Origin: Burkholderia cepacia GG4
Lineage (GTDB): Bacteria > Pseudomonadota > Gammaproteobacteria > Burkholderiales > Burkholderiaceae
Assembly: GCF_000292915.1 (NCBI RefSeq)
Contig: NC_018514.1
Location: forward strand, 2,728,001 to 2,792,000
Length of the DNA stretch: 64,000 bases
Direction of reading: 5' to 3'
Shown: positions 37,133 to 44,649 of the stretch, piece by piece
Layout of the letters: each line of letters opens with the position of its first letter
Position numbering within the stretch: position 1 is the stretch's first letter
Translations under genes and position numbers: made by a program
The notes under the pieces: generated by a model
The model's database searches: none
What the model was told of the DNA's origin: nothing
The model's input: the letters and a program-made list of their open reading frames with translations, nothing else

Positions 37133-38728
37133 ATGAAAACCGTCCTCCGAAACCTGACTGCCGCCTGCCTGATCGCCGCCGCGGGTGCGGCGTTTGCCAC
37201 CACCGCGCCGCAGGGTGCTGCGGTATCCAGCGCGTCGAGCGGCGGCGTGCATCTGCCGCCCGGCATCGCGTGGCAGCAGGGCGACGTCGATGCGGCCTTC
37301 GCGCTGGCGAAGCGCACCGGCAAGCCGCTGCTGCTGTACTGGGGCGCGGTGTGGTGCCCGTCGTGCAACCAGGTGAAGTCGACGATCTTCAGCCAGCAGG
37401 CATTCAAGAGCCGCTCGACGTTCTTCGTGCCCGTGTATCTCGACGGCGATACCGAAAGCGCGCAGAAGCTCGGCGAGCGCTTCAAGGTGCACGGCTACCC
37501 GACGATGATCCTGTTCCGCCCGGACGGCACCGAAGTGACGCGGCTGCCGGGCGAAGCCGATCTCGACCGCTACATGCAAGCGCTGTCGCTCGGGATGACG
37601 GCCACGCATCCGGTGCGGCAGACGCTCGCGAACGCGCTGAACAACGGCGCGTCGCTGACGCCGGACGAATGGCATTTGCTTGCCGACTATTCGTGGGACA
37701 CCGACGGCGCGCTGCCGGTGCCGGCCGACCGTGTCGCGGTGACGCTGCAGACGCTGTCGCAACGTGCGCGCGCAGCCGGCGCGAAGGCGGACGCCGCGCG
37801 GTTCGCGCTGAAGTCGGCGGTGGTCGCGGCATCGGACGATCCCGCGCAGGCCGGTGCGCTCGACAAGGCCGCGCTCGCCGATGCACTGCGCGGGGTGCTG
37901 CGTGAGCCGGCGCTGTCGCGGGCCGATTCGGACGTGCTGGTGGCGGCGCCCGCGCGGGTGGTCGCGTACCTCGGCGGCGACGCCACGCAGCGCGCGACGT
38001 TGCGCGCTGCGTACGACACGGCGCTCGCGCGCCTGTCGACCGACACCACGCTGTCGTCGATCGACCGGCTGATGGCGTTGCACGGCCGCGTGCTGCTCGC
38101 GCGCGGCGACGCGCACGACGGCGCGCCGCTCGCTGCGCCGGCTCTGGTCGACACCGCCCGCAAGCAGATCGCGGCATCGGTGCAGGGTGCCGCGAATGCG
38201 TACGAACGCCAGGCGCTCGTCAGCGAAGCAGCGGACACGCTGACCGACGCGGGGCTCTACGACGAATCGGATGTGCTGCTGAAGGCCGAGTTGCCGCGTT
38301 CGTCGACGCCGTACTACTTCATGTCAGGGCTGGCCGCGAATGCGAAGGCGCGCGGCGACAAGGCCGCGGCGCTCGACTGGTACGGCAAGGCGTACGACTC
38401 GGCGAGCGGACCGGCGACGAAGCTGCGCTGGGGCGCAACCTATTTCGCGAATGCAGTCGCGCTGGCACCGGACGATGCGGCGCGCATCGAAGGGATTGCC
38501 GCAAGCGTGCTGGCTCAGGCGGGCAAGACCAAGGATGCCTTCTATGGTGCGAACCTGCGCGCGTTGACCAAGGTCGTCACGCAGCTCAACCGCTGGCGCG
38601 GCGGCAGCGCGCACGATGCGTCGGTCAGGTCGGTCGTGAAGCAGTTCGACGGGGTGTGCGCAAAGCTGCCTGCGGGCGATCCGCAGGCAGCGGCATGCAC
38701 GAAGCTGATTCAGCCTGTGAAGGCGTAA
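37133..38728 (+). CDS. Exported thioredoxin-fold protein with long helical C-terminus
   Basis: A 531-residue protein. A signal peptide (MKTVLRNLTAACLIAAAGAAFA) is followed by a thioredoxin-like domain with the WCPSC motif (Cys75 and Cys78) in LLLYWGAVWCPSCNQVKSTIF, and by VHGYPTMILFRPDGTE with the cis-proline. After about residue 200 comes a long helical region of roughly 330 residues, TPR-like in appearance (NAKARGDKAAALDWYGKAYDSASGPATKLRWG). It is probably a periplasmic disulfide handling or protein-folding factor. ATG 37133 is chosen because the signal peptide starts there. Confidence 0.85.
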   Translation: MKTVLRNLTAACLIAAAGAAFATTAPQGAAVSSASSGGVHLPPGIAWQQGDVDAAFALAKRTGKPLLLYWGAVWCPSCNQVKSTIFSQQAFKSRSTFFVPVYLDGDTESAQKLGERFKVHGYPTMILFRPDGTEVTRLPGEADLDRYMQALSLGMTATHPVRQTLANALNNGASLTPDEWHLLADYSWDTDGALPVPADRVAVTLQTLSQRARAAGAKADAARFALKSAVVAASDDPAQAGALDKAALADALRGVLREPALSRADSDVLVAAPARVVAYLGGDATQRATLRAAYDTALARLSTDTTLSSIDRLMALHGRVLLARGDAHDGAPLAAPALVDTARKQIAASVQGAANAYERQALVSEAADTLTDAGLYDESDVLLKAELPRSSTPYYFMSGLAANAKARGDKAAALDWYGKAYDSASGPATKLRWGATYFANAVALAPDDAARIEGIAASVLAQAGKTKDAFYGANLRALTKVVTQLNRWRGGSAHDASVRSVVKQFDGVCAKLPAGDPQAAACTKLIQPVKA

Positions 38729-38776
38729 CGGCGCGCGAGGGCGCGGCCGGGCGGGCCGGGAGAGCGGATCCCGCGA

Positions 38777-39028
38777 TTACTGGGCCGATTCCGGCGCCGC
38801 GCCGCTATTACCGTCATACCCGTCGCGCTGCTGACGGGCGATCTTCGCTTCGGCGGAAACGATGCTGGCCGGATAGAACCAGTCGCTGGGCTGGAAGCCG
38901 GCCTGCTTGAGCGCCTTCACTTCGGCGTGCACCTGCGCGCGTGTCAGCGGTGGGTTCGACTGTGCCAGGGCGGCGAGCGGCGCGGATACGGCCAAGGCAA
39001 TGGCAACTGCATGGATCAGGCGCTTCAT
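38777..39028 (-). CDS. DUF4148 domain secreted protein (short)
   Basis: An 83-residue exported protein. It has a signal peptide MKRLIHAVAIALAVSAPLAALAQ and a short DUF4148 region (PLTRAQVHAEVKALKQAGFQPSDWFYPASIVSAEAKIARQ). The ATG at 39028 has GGAGG upstream. Function is unknown; the family is abundant in Burkholderia. It is convergent with the thioredoxin-fold gene. It is shorter than the copy at 5129-5506 and has only weak identity to it beyond the family pattern. Confidence 0.82.
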   Translation of the reverse strand: MKRLIHAVAIALAVSAPLAALAQSNPPLTRAQVHAEVKALKQAGFQPSDWFYPASIVSAEAKIARQQRDGYDGNSGAAPESAQ

Positions 39029-39520
39029 GATCGGGACCTCCATGTTTTCGACTGGGCGGCCGGGCTTCGGGCGACGAAGCGGCGGCGGTTGAAGGCAGTG
39101 TAGGCCCGGCCGTGTGCGGGAAAAATGCGATCACTCCCAACGCAGTGTTCTGCTGTTGGTAACAATGGGTGGGCGGTAGCAATGGGTCGGCGCTAGCGCG
39201 CGATGCCGGATGGCGGTGCATGGCGGACGTCGAGCCGTTCGGGCCACGTGGCAGCATGGTGTGCCCAACGGGGTCCGGGCGATCGGACGGGGCGAGCCGG
39301 TCGGAGGTGAATTCCGCGCGATCCGCCCCGGTGTGCATGCAGGCCGATCGGGCCGACGCTGTGCGGCGTGATGAGCGCCGCGCCGCGCTGCGTGTTGCGA
39401 TGCCCGGCCAGTCGAACGGCCGTGACACGCAAAAGGAGGCTTGAGGAGCGGAGCGCCGGCCGGCGTCGATGCGGCCGGCCGGAGTGGGGCAGCGTGCGGA
39501 ACGCTGCCCGATGTGGGGGC
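39029..39520. other. Gene-free region before the end of the GntP gene
   Basis: About 490 bases between two minus-strand genes. It contains a short direct repeat (GGTAaCAATGGGT and GGTAGCAATGGGT, near 39155-39187) within GC-rich sequence. The GntP gene lacks an obvious T-run terminator. Nothing else is supported. Confidence 0.35.
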
Positions 39521-40924
39521 TTACACGAGGCCCGTCGTGTAGTACACGGCGATCACGAAGAACACCGCGAGCGTCTTGATCACGGTGACCGCGAAGATGT
39601 CGCGATACGACTCGCGGTGCGTGAGGCCCGTGACCGCGAGCAGCGTGATGACCGCGCCGTTGTGCGGCAGCGTGTCCATGCCGCCGCTGGCCATCGCGAC
39701 GACCCGGTGCAGCACGTCCATCGGAATGTTGGCTGCCTGCGCGCCCTTGATGAACAGGTCCGACATCGCGGCGAGCGCGATGCTCATGCCGCCCGACGCC
39801 GAACCGGTGATGCCGGCGAGCGAGCTGACCGACACGGCCGCGTTCACGAGCGGGTTCGGAATGCTCTTCAGCGCGTCGCTGACGACGAGGAAGCCCGGCA
39901 GCGCGGCGATCACGCCGCCGAAACCGTATTCCGACGCCGTGTTCATCGCGGCGAGCAGCGCGCCGCCGACGGCGGCCTTCGAGCCGGCCGCGAAGCGGTC
40001 GCTGACGCGCTTGAACGCGGTCAGGACGACCAGCACGATACCGAGCAGCAGCGCGGCCTCGACCGACCAGATCGCGACGACGGTCTTGATCGACGTCGTG
40101 ACCGGCGTGTGCACGCCGGGCAGCACGTCCGGCGCAACCGTGTACGACGCGGCCCCGTACCACTGCGGGATCAGCTTGGTGAACGTGAAGTTCGACGCAC
40201 CGACGAGGATCAGCGGCAGGATCGCCAGCGCAGGATGCGGCAGTGCCGTCGCTTCGACGCGCTCCGGTTCGTTGATGAGCGACGTGCCGTAGCCTTCGCC
40301 CTTCGCCATCGCCGAACGGCGGCGCCATTCCAGGTACGCGAGGCCGACGACGATGATGAACAGCGAGCCGATCGTGCCGAGCGCGGGAGCGGCCCAGGCG
40401 GTCGTCTTGAAGAACGTGGTCGGGATGATGTTCTGGATCTGCGGCGTGCCGGGCAGCGAATCCATCGTGAACGAGAACGCGCCGAGCGCGATCGCACCGG
40501 GCATCAGCCGCTTCGGAATGTTGCTCTGGCGATAGAGTTCGGCCGCGAACGGATACACCGCGAACACCACGACGAACAGCGACACGCCGCCATAGGTGAG
40601 CAGCGCGCACACCGCGACGATCACCGCATTCGCACGCGAGCGGCCGATGTAGCGGATCGCCGCATGGACGATCGACTCGGAGAACCCGGACAGTTCGATC
40701 ACCTTGCCGAACACGGCACCGAGCATGAACACCGGGAAGTACAGTTTGACGAAGCCGACCATCTTCTCCATGAAGATGCCGGAGAAGACCGGTGCGACGG
40801 CGGCGGGTTCGATCAGCAGGACCGCGCCGAGCGCGGCGATCGGCGCGAACAGGATCACGCTGTAGCCGCGATACGCGGCGAACATCAGGAACGCCAGCGC
40901 GGCGAGGACGATCACGAAAGACAA
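39521..40924 (-). CDS. GntP-family permease, probably for 3-hydroxybutyrate
   Basis: A 467-residue inner-membrane permease with about 12 helices, typical of GntP/CitM-type transporters (ALGAFSFTMDSLPGTPQIQNIIPTTFF, LLTYGGVSLFVVVFAVYPFA, SGGMDTLPHNGAVITLLAVTGL). In Pseudomonas aeruginosa a GntP permease lies beside a sigma54 activator (HbcR) and bdhA and is linked to 3-hydroxybutyrate use. The same pair is present here without bdhA, so the substrate is inferred. The start is TTG with AGGAG six bases upstream. A good sigma54 promoter is at 41001-41016 and UAS-like palindromes lie further upstream. Confidence 0.85.
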   Translation of the reverse strand: MSFVIVLAALAFLMFAAYRGYSVILFAPIAALGAVLLIEPAAVAPVFSGIFMEKMVGFVKLYFPVFMLGAVFGKVIELSGFSESIVHAAIRYIGRSRANAVIVAVCALLTYGGVSLFVVVFAVYPFAAELYRQSNIPKRLMPGAIALGAFSFTMDSLPGTPQIQNIIPTTFFKTTAWAAPALGTIGSLFIIVVGLAYLEWRRRSAMAKGEGYGTSLINEPERVEATALPHPALAILPLILVGASNFTFTKLIPQWYGAASYTVAPDVLPGVHTPVTTSIKTVVAIWSVEAALLLGIVLVVLTAFKRVSDRFAAGSKAAVGGALLAAMNTASEYGFGGVIAALPGFLVVSDALKSIPNPLVNAAVSVSSLAGITGSASGGMSIALAAMSDLFIKGAQAANIPMDVLHRVVAMASGGMDTLPHNGAVITLLAVTGLTHRESYRDIFAVTVIKTLAVFFVIAVYYTTGLV

Positions 40925-41000
40925 GGGAGTCTCCTAATGGCTTTGAATGGCTTTGGTTGTTGTTCGATCGCGGGACGCGCCGCGGACCGGCTCAGGTTCG

Positions 41001-41016
41001 TGCAGGTTTCGTGCCA
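41001..41016 (-). promoter_or_regulatory. Sigma54 promoter of the GntP permease
   Basis: On the minus strand the sequence is TGGCACGAAACCTGCA, matching the -24 GG and -12 GC elements of the sigma54 consensus (TGGCACG-N4-TTGCA) at the correct spacing. The permease start lies about 75 bases downstream. Confidence 0.85.
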
Positions 41017-41099
41017 TCGGCCGGATTGCGCCGCCGGACATGGGTCCGACGCAGGCCGGCGGGCCCGCGCCGGCGAATGTCTGATGATTCTACATAAAA

Positions 41100-41117
41100 C
41101 GTCTCCATTCGGAGACG
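41100..41117. promoter_or_regulatory. UAS-like palindrome 1
   Basis: CGTCTCC-ATTC-GGAGACG, a perfect 7+7 inverted repeat with a four-base centre, about 85 bases upstream of the permease sigma54 promoter. Best-conserved of three copies, and probably bound by the adjacent activator. Confidence 0.75.
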
Positions 41118-41179
41118 ATCCGGCCGCCCGGGACGCCCGATGAAGCACGCAGGGCTTTCCCGGACAAGCCATTCCCGCG

Positions 41180-41197
41180 TGTCTCCGAAATGAGATA
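41180..41197. promoter_or_regulatory. UAS-like palindrome 2
   Basis: TGTCTCC-GAAA-TGAGATA, an imperfect copy of the 18-bp palindrome with a conserved left arm. Its start is 21 bases from that of the third copy. Confidence 0.6.
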
Positions 41198-41200
41198 ATC

Positions 41201-41218
41201 CGTCTCGTTCTGGAGACA
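41201..41218. promoter_or_regulatory. UAS-like palindrome 3
   Basis: CGTCTCG-TTCT-GGAGACA, with one mismatch between the arms, 33 bases before the activator's start codon. Its position suggests the activator may also control its own gene. Confidence 0.7.
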
Positions 41219-41250
41219 TCCGGCCAAGCATACGCGGAGACGACGACACG

Positions 41251-42738
41251 ATGATGAACGACTGGGCCCGCCTGCCCGTCAATTACGGCGACGTGCTGCG
41301 GCGTGCCGCCGAGTCGCTGTTTCGGACCTTCGAAGATTCGAGTGCGGGCACGGTGGTCGTCGATCGCGATGCGCGCGTCGTGTGGATGAACGAGCGTTAC
41401 GCGGCGCGCTTCGGGTTCGCCGATCCGCAGCAGGCGGTCGGCCTCGACTGCGAGGCCGTGATTCCGAACAGCCTGATGCGCGAGGTCGTGTCGAGCGGAC
41501 AGCCGATCCTGCTCGACATCATGGAGACCGGCCGCGAGCCGCTGGTCGTCACGCGCCTGCCGCTGAAGAACGAGGCGGGCGAGACGGTCGGCGCGATCGG
41601 CTTCGCGCTGTTCGACCAGTTGAAGACGCTCACGCCGATCTTTTCCCGCTACGCGCAGCTTCAGCAGCAGCTGATCGCGACGCAGCGTTCGCTTGCGCAG
41701 GCGCGCCGTGCGAAATACACGTTCGCGAGCTTCGTCGGCACGAGTGCCGCGAGCCTCGAAACCAAACGGCAGGCGCGCCGCGCCGCGCAGGTCGATTCGC
41801 CGGTCCTGCTGCTCGGCGAAACGGGCACCGGCAAGGAACTGCTCGCGCATGCGATCCACGCAGCTTCGGCGCGCGCGCTCCAGCCGCTCGTGACCGTCAA
41901 CGTCGCCGCGATTCCCGACACGCTGCTCGAAACCGAATTCTTCGGCGCGGCGCCGGGTGCGTATACCGGTGCCGATCGCAAGGGGCGCGTCGGCAAGTTC
42001 GAGCTGGCCGACCGCGGCACGTTGTTTCTCGACGAGATCGGCGACATGCCGTTGCCGCTGCAGGGCAAGCTGCTGCGCGTGCTGCAGGACAAGGAGTTCG
42101 AACCGGTCGGCTCGAACCGGATCGTGCGCGCGGACGTCCGGATCATCGCCGCGACGTCGGCCGACCTGCCCGCGCTGGTCGCGGACGGGCGCTTTCGTGC
42201 GGATCTCTACTACCGGCTCAATGTGCTGACGATCCATGCACCGCCGCTGCGCAAGCGAGCGTCGGACATCGCGGCGCTCGTGTACGCGACGCTCGAGGAA
42301 CTCGCCGCGCAGCACGGCCGCGCCGCGCACTGCGAACTGACCGACGATGCGCTGCGGATGCTGTGTGCGTACCCGTGGCCCGGCAATGTGCGCGAGCTGC
42401 GCAACACGCTCGAACGTGCGCTGATGTTGTCGGACCGCACGGTGATCGATGCGGGTGCGCTCGCGCCGTTCCTCGGGCCGGTGCGTGTCGCGCCGGACAG
42501 CATGCCGGCGGGCATGCGGACTGCTCCGTCTCAGGTCGGCCGGGACGCGGGCGACGCGCCGGGTGCATCTGGTGCGCCAGTCGTTTCGTATACCGATGCA
42601 TTGGCCGCGTGGGAGCGCCAGTTCCTGATCGACGCACTCGCGGCGTGCGACGGGAAGGTCGTGGAAGCGGCCGCGCGCATCGGTATCGGTCGGGCGACGC
42701 TCTACAAGAAACTGGCGGCGCTGGGGATCGACCGATAG
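41251..42738 (+). CDS. Sigma54-dependent Fis-type activator with PAS domain (HbcR-like)
   Basis: A 495-residue enhancer-binding protein. Residues of about 20-130 are a PAS domain ([26 protein letters not shown]). The AAA+ domain follows, with Walker A GETGTGKE, the loop [10 protein letters not shown] (GAFTGA variant that contacts sigma54) and Walker [11 protein letters not shown]. The last 50 residues form the Fis-type HTH ([33 protein letters not shown]). It is divergent from the GntP permease and probably activates its sigma54 promoter. The relation to HbcR is by arrangement and type, so the ligand is unconfirmed. Two ATGs are in tandem; 41251 is used. Confidence 0.88.
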   Translation: MMNDWARLPVNYGDVLRRAAESLFRTFEDSSAGTVVVDRDARVVWMNERYAARFGFADPQQAVGLDCEAVIPNSLMREVVSSGQPILLDIMETGREPLVVTRLPLKNEAGETVGAIGFALFDQLKTLTPIFSRYAQLQQQLIATQRSLAQARRAKYTFASFVGTSAASLETKRQARRAAQVDSPVLLLGETGTGKELLAHAIHAASARALQPLVTVNVAAIPDTLLETEFFGAAPGAYTGADRKGRVGKFELADRGTLFLDEIGDMPLPLQGKLLRVLQDKEFEPVGSNRIVRADVRIIAATSADLPALVADGRFRADLYYRLNVLTIHAPPLRKRASDIAALVYATLEELAAQHGRAAHCELTDDALRMLCAYPWPGNVRELRNTLERALMLSDRTVIDAGALAPFLGPVRVAPDSMPAGMRTAPSQVGRDAGDAPGASGAPVVSYTDALAAWERQFLIDALAACDGKVVEAAARIGIGRATLYKKLAALGIDR

Positions 42739-42804
42739 CAAGCGGTGGCGGATGCGGTCGGACATGACGAGCGGCACCCGGAAAGTGCCCAACAGGAGAC
42801 AACG

Positions 42805-43332
42805 ATGAAACGAATCGGCATCGCCGGATGGCTGGCCGTGCTGGTGGCGACGTCGGCGTTCGCGCAGGGCGACGACGCTGACGCACCCGCTGCGCGGCGC
42901 AACTGGTACAACGATCCGTTCGTCGCGTTGTCGCAGGACTTCGCCGAATGTCCGCTGCCGCTCGGCCCGTGGATGACGCGCGCCGAGATGACGGACGACG
43001 CGCATTACCGCGCCGAGCGCGGGACCACCTGCTGGCTCGCCCACCGCTGCACGAAACCGAATTCCTATATGTATGACGCACCGATCGCCGCGGCTGCGAA
43101 AGCGCATTTCGCTGGCTCCGATCGCCTGCAGGGCACGAGCCTGTGGATCACCGTGCAGCGGCGCTTCATTTATGTCGAAGGGTGTGCCGATCCGGCCTTC
43201 GATCGGCAGGTGCTGCAGCGCGAACTCGGCGCGCTTCCCGACGTCGAGCAGGTTTTCGTTCGCATCACCGACGATCCGCACCGGGCCGTGCCGTACAAGA
43301 CGCGCGGACGGCCCGACCGGACGCCGGAATGA
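42805..43332 (+). CDS. Exported protein with a BON-like domain
   Basis: A 175-residue protein with a signal peptide (MKRIGIAGWLAVLVATSAFAQ) and AGGAG before its ATG. The middle has two cysteines in GTTCWLAHRCTKPNSYMYDAP. The last 70 residues resemble a BON domain: helix PIAAAAKAHFAGSDRLQG, strand TSLWITVQRRFIYVEGCA, and helix-strand FDRQVLQRELGALPDVEQVFVRITDDP. BON domains bind membranes or ligands in the periplasm. It lies 66 bases after the activator gene, and the small lipoprotein follows. The exact role is unknown. Confidence 0.75.
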   Translation: MKRIGIAGWLAVLVATSAFAQGDDADAPAARRNWYNDPFVALSQDFAECPLPLGPWMTRAEMTDDAHYRAERGTTCWLAHRCTKPNSYMYDAPIAAAAKAHFAGSDRLQGTSLWITVQRRFIYVEGCADPAFDRQVLQRELGALPDVEQVFVRITDDPHRAVPYKTRGRPDRTPE

Positions 43333-43393
43333 ACGCGTGATGAGCGTGCGTGGCATACTCGCGACATTCAAAAAATGGTTGACGGAAAGAACA

Positions 43394-43678
43394 ATGAAAC
43401 ACATGCTTGCGTCGGTCTGTCGGTGGCCCGGAACGCATTGGCGTCGGGCCGGATTGTTGGCCCTGGTCGCAGGGCTCGGCGGGTGCGGCGGCGGGGCGCC
43501 GCTGTTTACTTCGGACGGGCGCCCGACTACGCAGGTGCAGTGCACCGGCAGTGGCTGGAGCAATTGCACGGACAATGCCCGAGCCATGTGCAACGGGGAA
43601 TTCGACATCCTCCAGCAATCGACCGATGACGCCGTGCGAAACCTTCTCTTCGCATGCAAGAAGAAAAGCGGTTATTGA
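43394..43678 (+). CDS. Small putative lipoprotein
   Basis: A 94-residue protein. After a basic N-terminus comes the hydrophobic segment AGLLALVAGLGGC, with LGGC as a lipobox; cleavage would leave a mature protein of about 60 residues starting at Cys. The mature part contains four further cysteines (CTGSGW, CTDNARAMC, LLFACKKKSGY) that could form disulfides. ATG 43394 has GGAAAG upstream; an earlier in-frame ATG at 43340 is possible. No family is recognised. Confidence 0.68.
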   Translation: MKHMLASVCRWPGTHWRRAGLLALVAGLGGCGGGAPLFTSDGRPTTQVQCTGSGWSNCTDNARAMCNGEFDILQQSTDDAVRNLLFACKKKSGY

Positions 43679-43781
43679 TCCCGACATGACCGGATGAGGA
43701 GACCATAATCGGGTGAAGCGCTTTTCTATTCGCTTGGAGTCGGCTATTTTTCATGAATAACACTCACGGAATCCCATCCAT

Positions 43782-44078
43782 ATGGCGACCTACAGGCAAC
43801 TGACAGCGCAGCTCGAAAGACTTCAGCAAAAGATCGACAAGGAGCGCGAAAAGGCAATTAGCGATGCGATTGCCGCGATCCGGGCGAAAATCGAGGAATT
43901 CGACATTACGGCGGAAGAACTCGGTTTCCGTCCGTTGGGCACCGCCGCTGTCGCAAAGCCGAAGCGTCCGCTGCCGCCGAAGTACCTGAACCCGAAGACG
44001 GGCGAAACGTGGAGTGGCCGCGGGCGTGCGCCGGCATGGCTCGGCAAGAACCGCGCGCGTTTCCTGATCAAGGACTGA
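43782..44078 (+). CDS. H-NS-family nucleoid-associated protein
   Basis: A 98-residue protein. The N-terminal helices (residues 1-50, LTAQLERLQQKIDKEREKAISDAIAAIRAKIEEF) are the dimerisation part. The C-terminal domain has the AT-hook-like loop WSGRGRAPAWL at residues 77-87, which inserts into the minor groove of AT-rich DNA. Such short H-NS/Bv3F-type proteins silence foreign and surface genes in Burkholderia. Its stop is followed two bases later by a TCCCG-N6-CTCACC motif and then by a strong terminator. The AT-rich region before the adhesin could be one of its targets (inference). Confidence 0.93.
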   Translation: MATYRQLTAQLERLQQKIDKEREKAISDAIAAIRAKIEEFDITAEELGFRPLGTAAVAKPKRPLPPKYLNPKTGETWSGRGRAPAWLGKNRARFLIKD

Positions 44079-44079
44079 C

Positions 44080-44096
44080 TCCCGAAAATCCTCACC
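44080..44096 (+). repeat. TCCCG-N6-CTCACC motif after the H-NS stop
   Basis: TCCCGAAAATCCTCACC starts two bases after the H-NS stop codon, in its sense orientation. It differs by one base from the array unit at 47571-47587 read on the minus strand (TCCCGAAAAGCCTCACC). Confidence 0.7.
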
Positions 44097-44112
44097 TTTC
44101 GTGTGCTGACTG

Positions 44113-44154
44113 ACGGTGCGAACGGCCAAATGGCCGTCGCACCGTTTTGTTTTT
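44113..44154 (+). terminator. Terminator of the H-NS-family gene
   Basis: Long stem with arms ACGGTGCGA-CGGCCA / TGGCCG-CGCACCGT (one unpaired base on each side) followed by TTTTGTTTTTG. It lies 35 bases past the stop. Confidence 0.88.
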
Positions 44155-44380
44155 GTGTCACCGCAGCGTGAAGCAGGCCGGTGAATCGACGTGCCATGCC
44201 GCGCGATTAACGGGTGCCGTTTTGCGAATTCGCTGCGATTCGACCGTATATCTCCGTGAATTCCGGTAAACAACCGCGCAATTGCACGACATGCGCGCGT
44301 TGCCATTTGCACGCTTCGCGGTGACTGCGTGCTGCGGTCTGCCATCACCTTTCGCGCATTCACGCAGCGCGATGCGCAAT

Positions 44381-44419
44381 TCCCGAATATGCTCACCATG
44401 GCTCCTGTAAATCCTCACC
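44381..44419 (+). repeat. Pair of TCCCG-N6-CTCACC motifs
   Basis: Copies are TCCCGAATATGCTCACC at 44381-44397 and the degenerate TCCTGTAAATCCTCACC at 44403-44419. Their starts are 22 bases apart, close to the 23-base period of the large array. Orientation matches the copy after H-NS. Confidence 0.6.
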
Positions 44420-44649
44420 TTTGAGGAGGCGACCGGATCGTCGCATCGCATGCGTTCATCGTGTGCGTCGTGCGCAGGCATCGACGACCGGCCCATGTTG
44501 CAGGCGTTGACGCGTGTCGCAAAGTCGGCCGTTCGGCATATAGGCAGCCGCATCCCGTTCGCCTATGCTTGGGGTTCGCGTCGATCGGCGCACGGCCCGC
44601 CGGGTGCGTGTGCCGGTCGGGTCGTCTTTCGTTAACGTAGGGAGCCGAT

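Larger units (their letters stand above)
40925..41250. promoter_or_regulatory. Divergent control region of permease and activator
   Basis: This 326-base region holds the sigma54 promoter of the permease (41001-41016, minus strand) and three copies of an 18-bp palindrome (41100-41117, 41180-41197, 41201-41218). The palindromes are about 85-215 bases upstream of the promoter, the normal range for enhancer-bound activators. The last two are spaced 21 bases apart, two helical turns. Confidence 0.8.
44079..44649 (+). other. Gene-free region downstream of H-NS with motif copies
   Basis: This 570-base region holds three copies (one degenerate) of the TCCCG-N6-CTCACC motif and a strong terminator. 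The stretch 44160-44380 is moderately AT-rich. The last 80 bases should contain the promoter and ribosome site of the Pat gene. Overlapping short frames on both strands are unsupported. Confidence 0.5.

Noticed and set aside
40912..43659. Long open minus-strand frame over the sigma54 activator
   Set aside because: It mirrors the activator and the BON-like gene, and its translation is Arg-rich without any family pattern.
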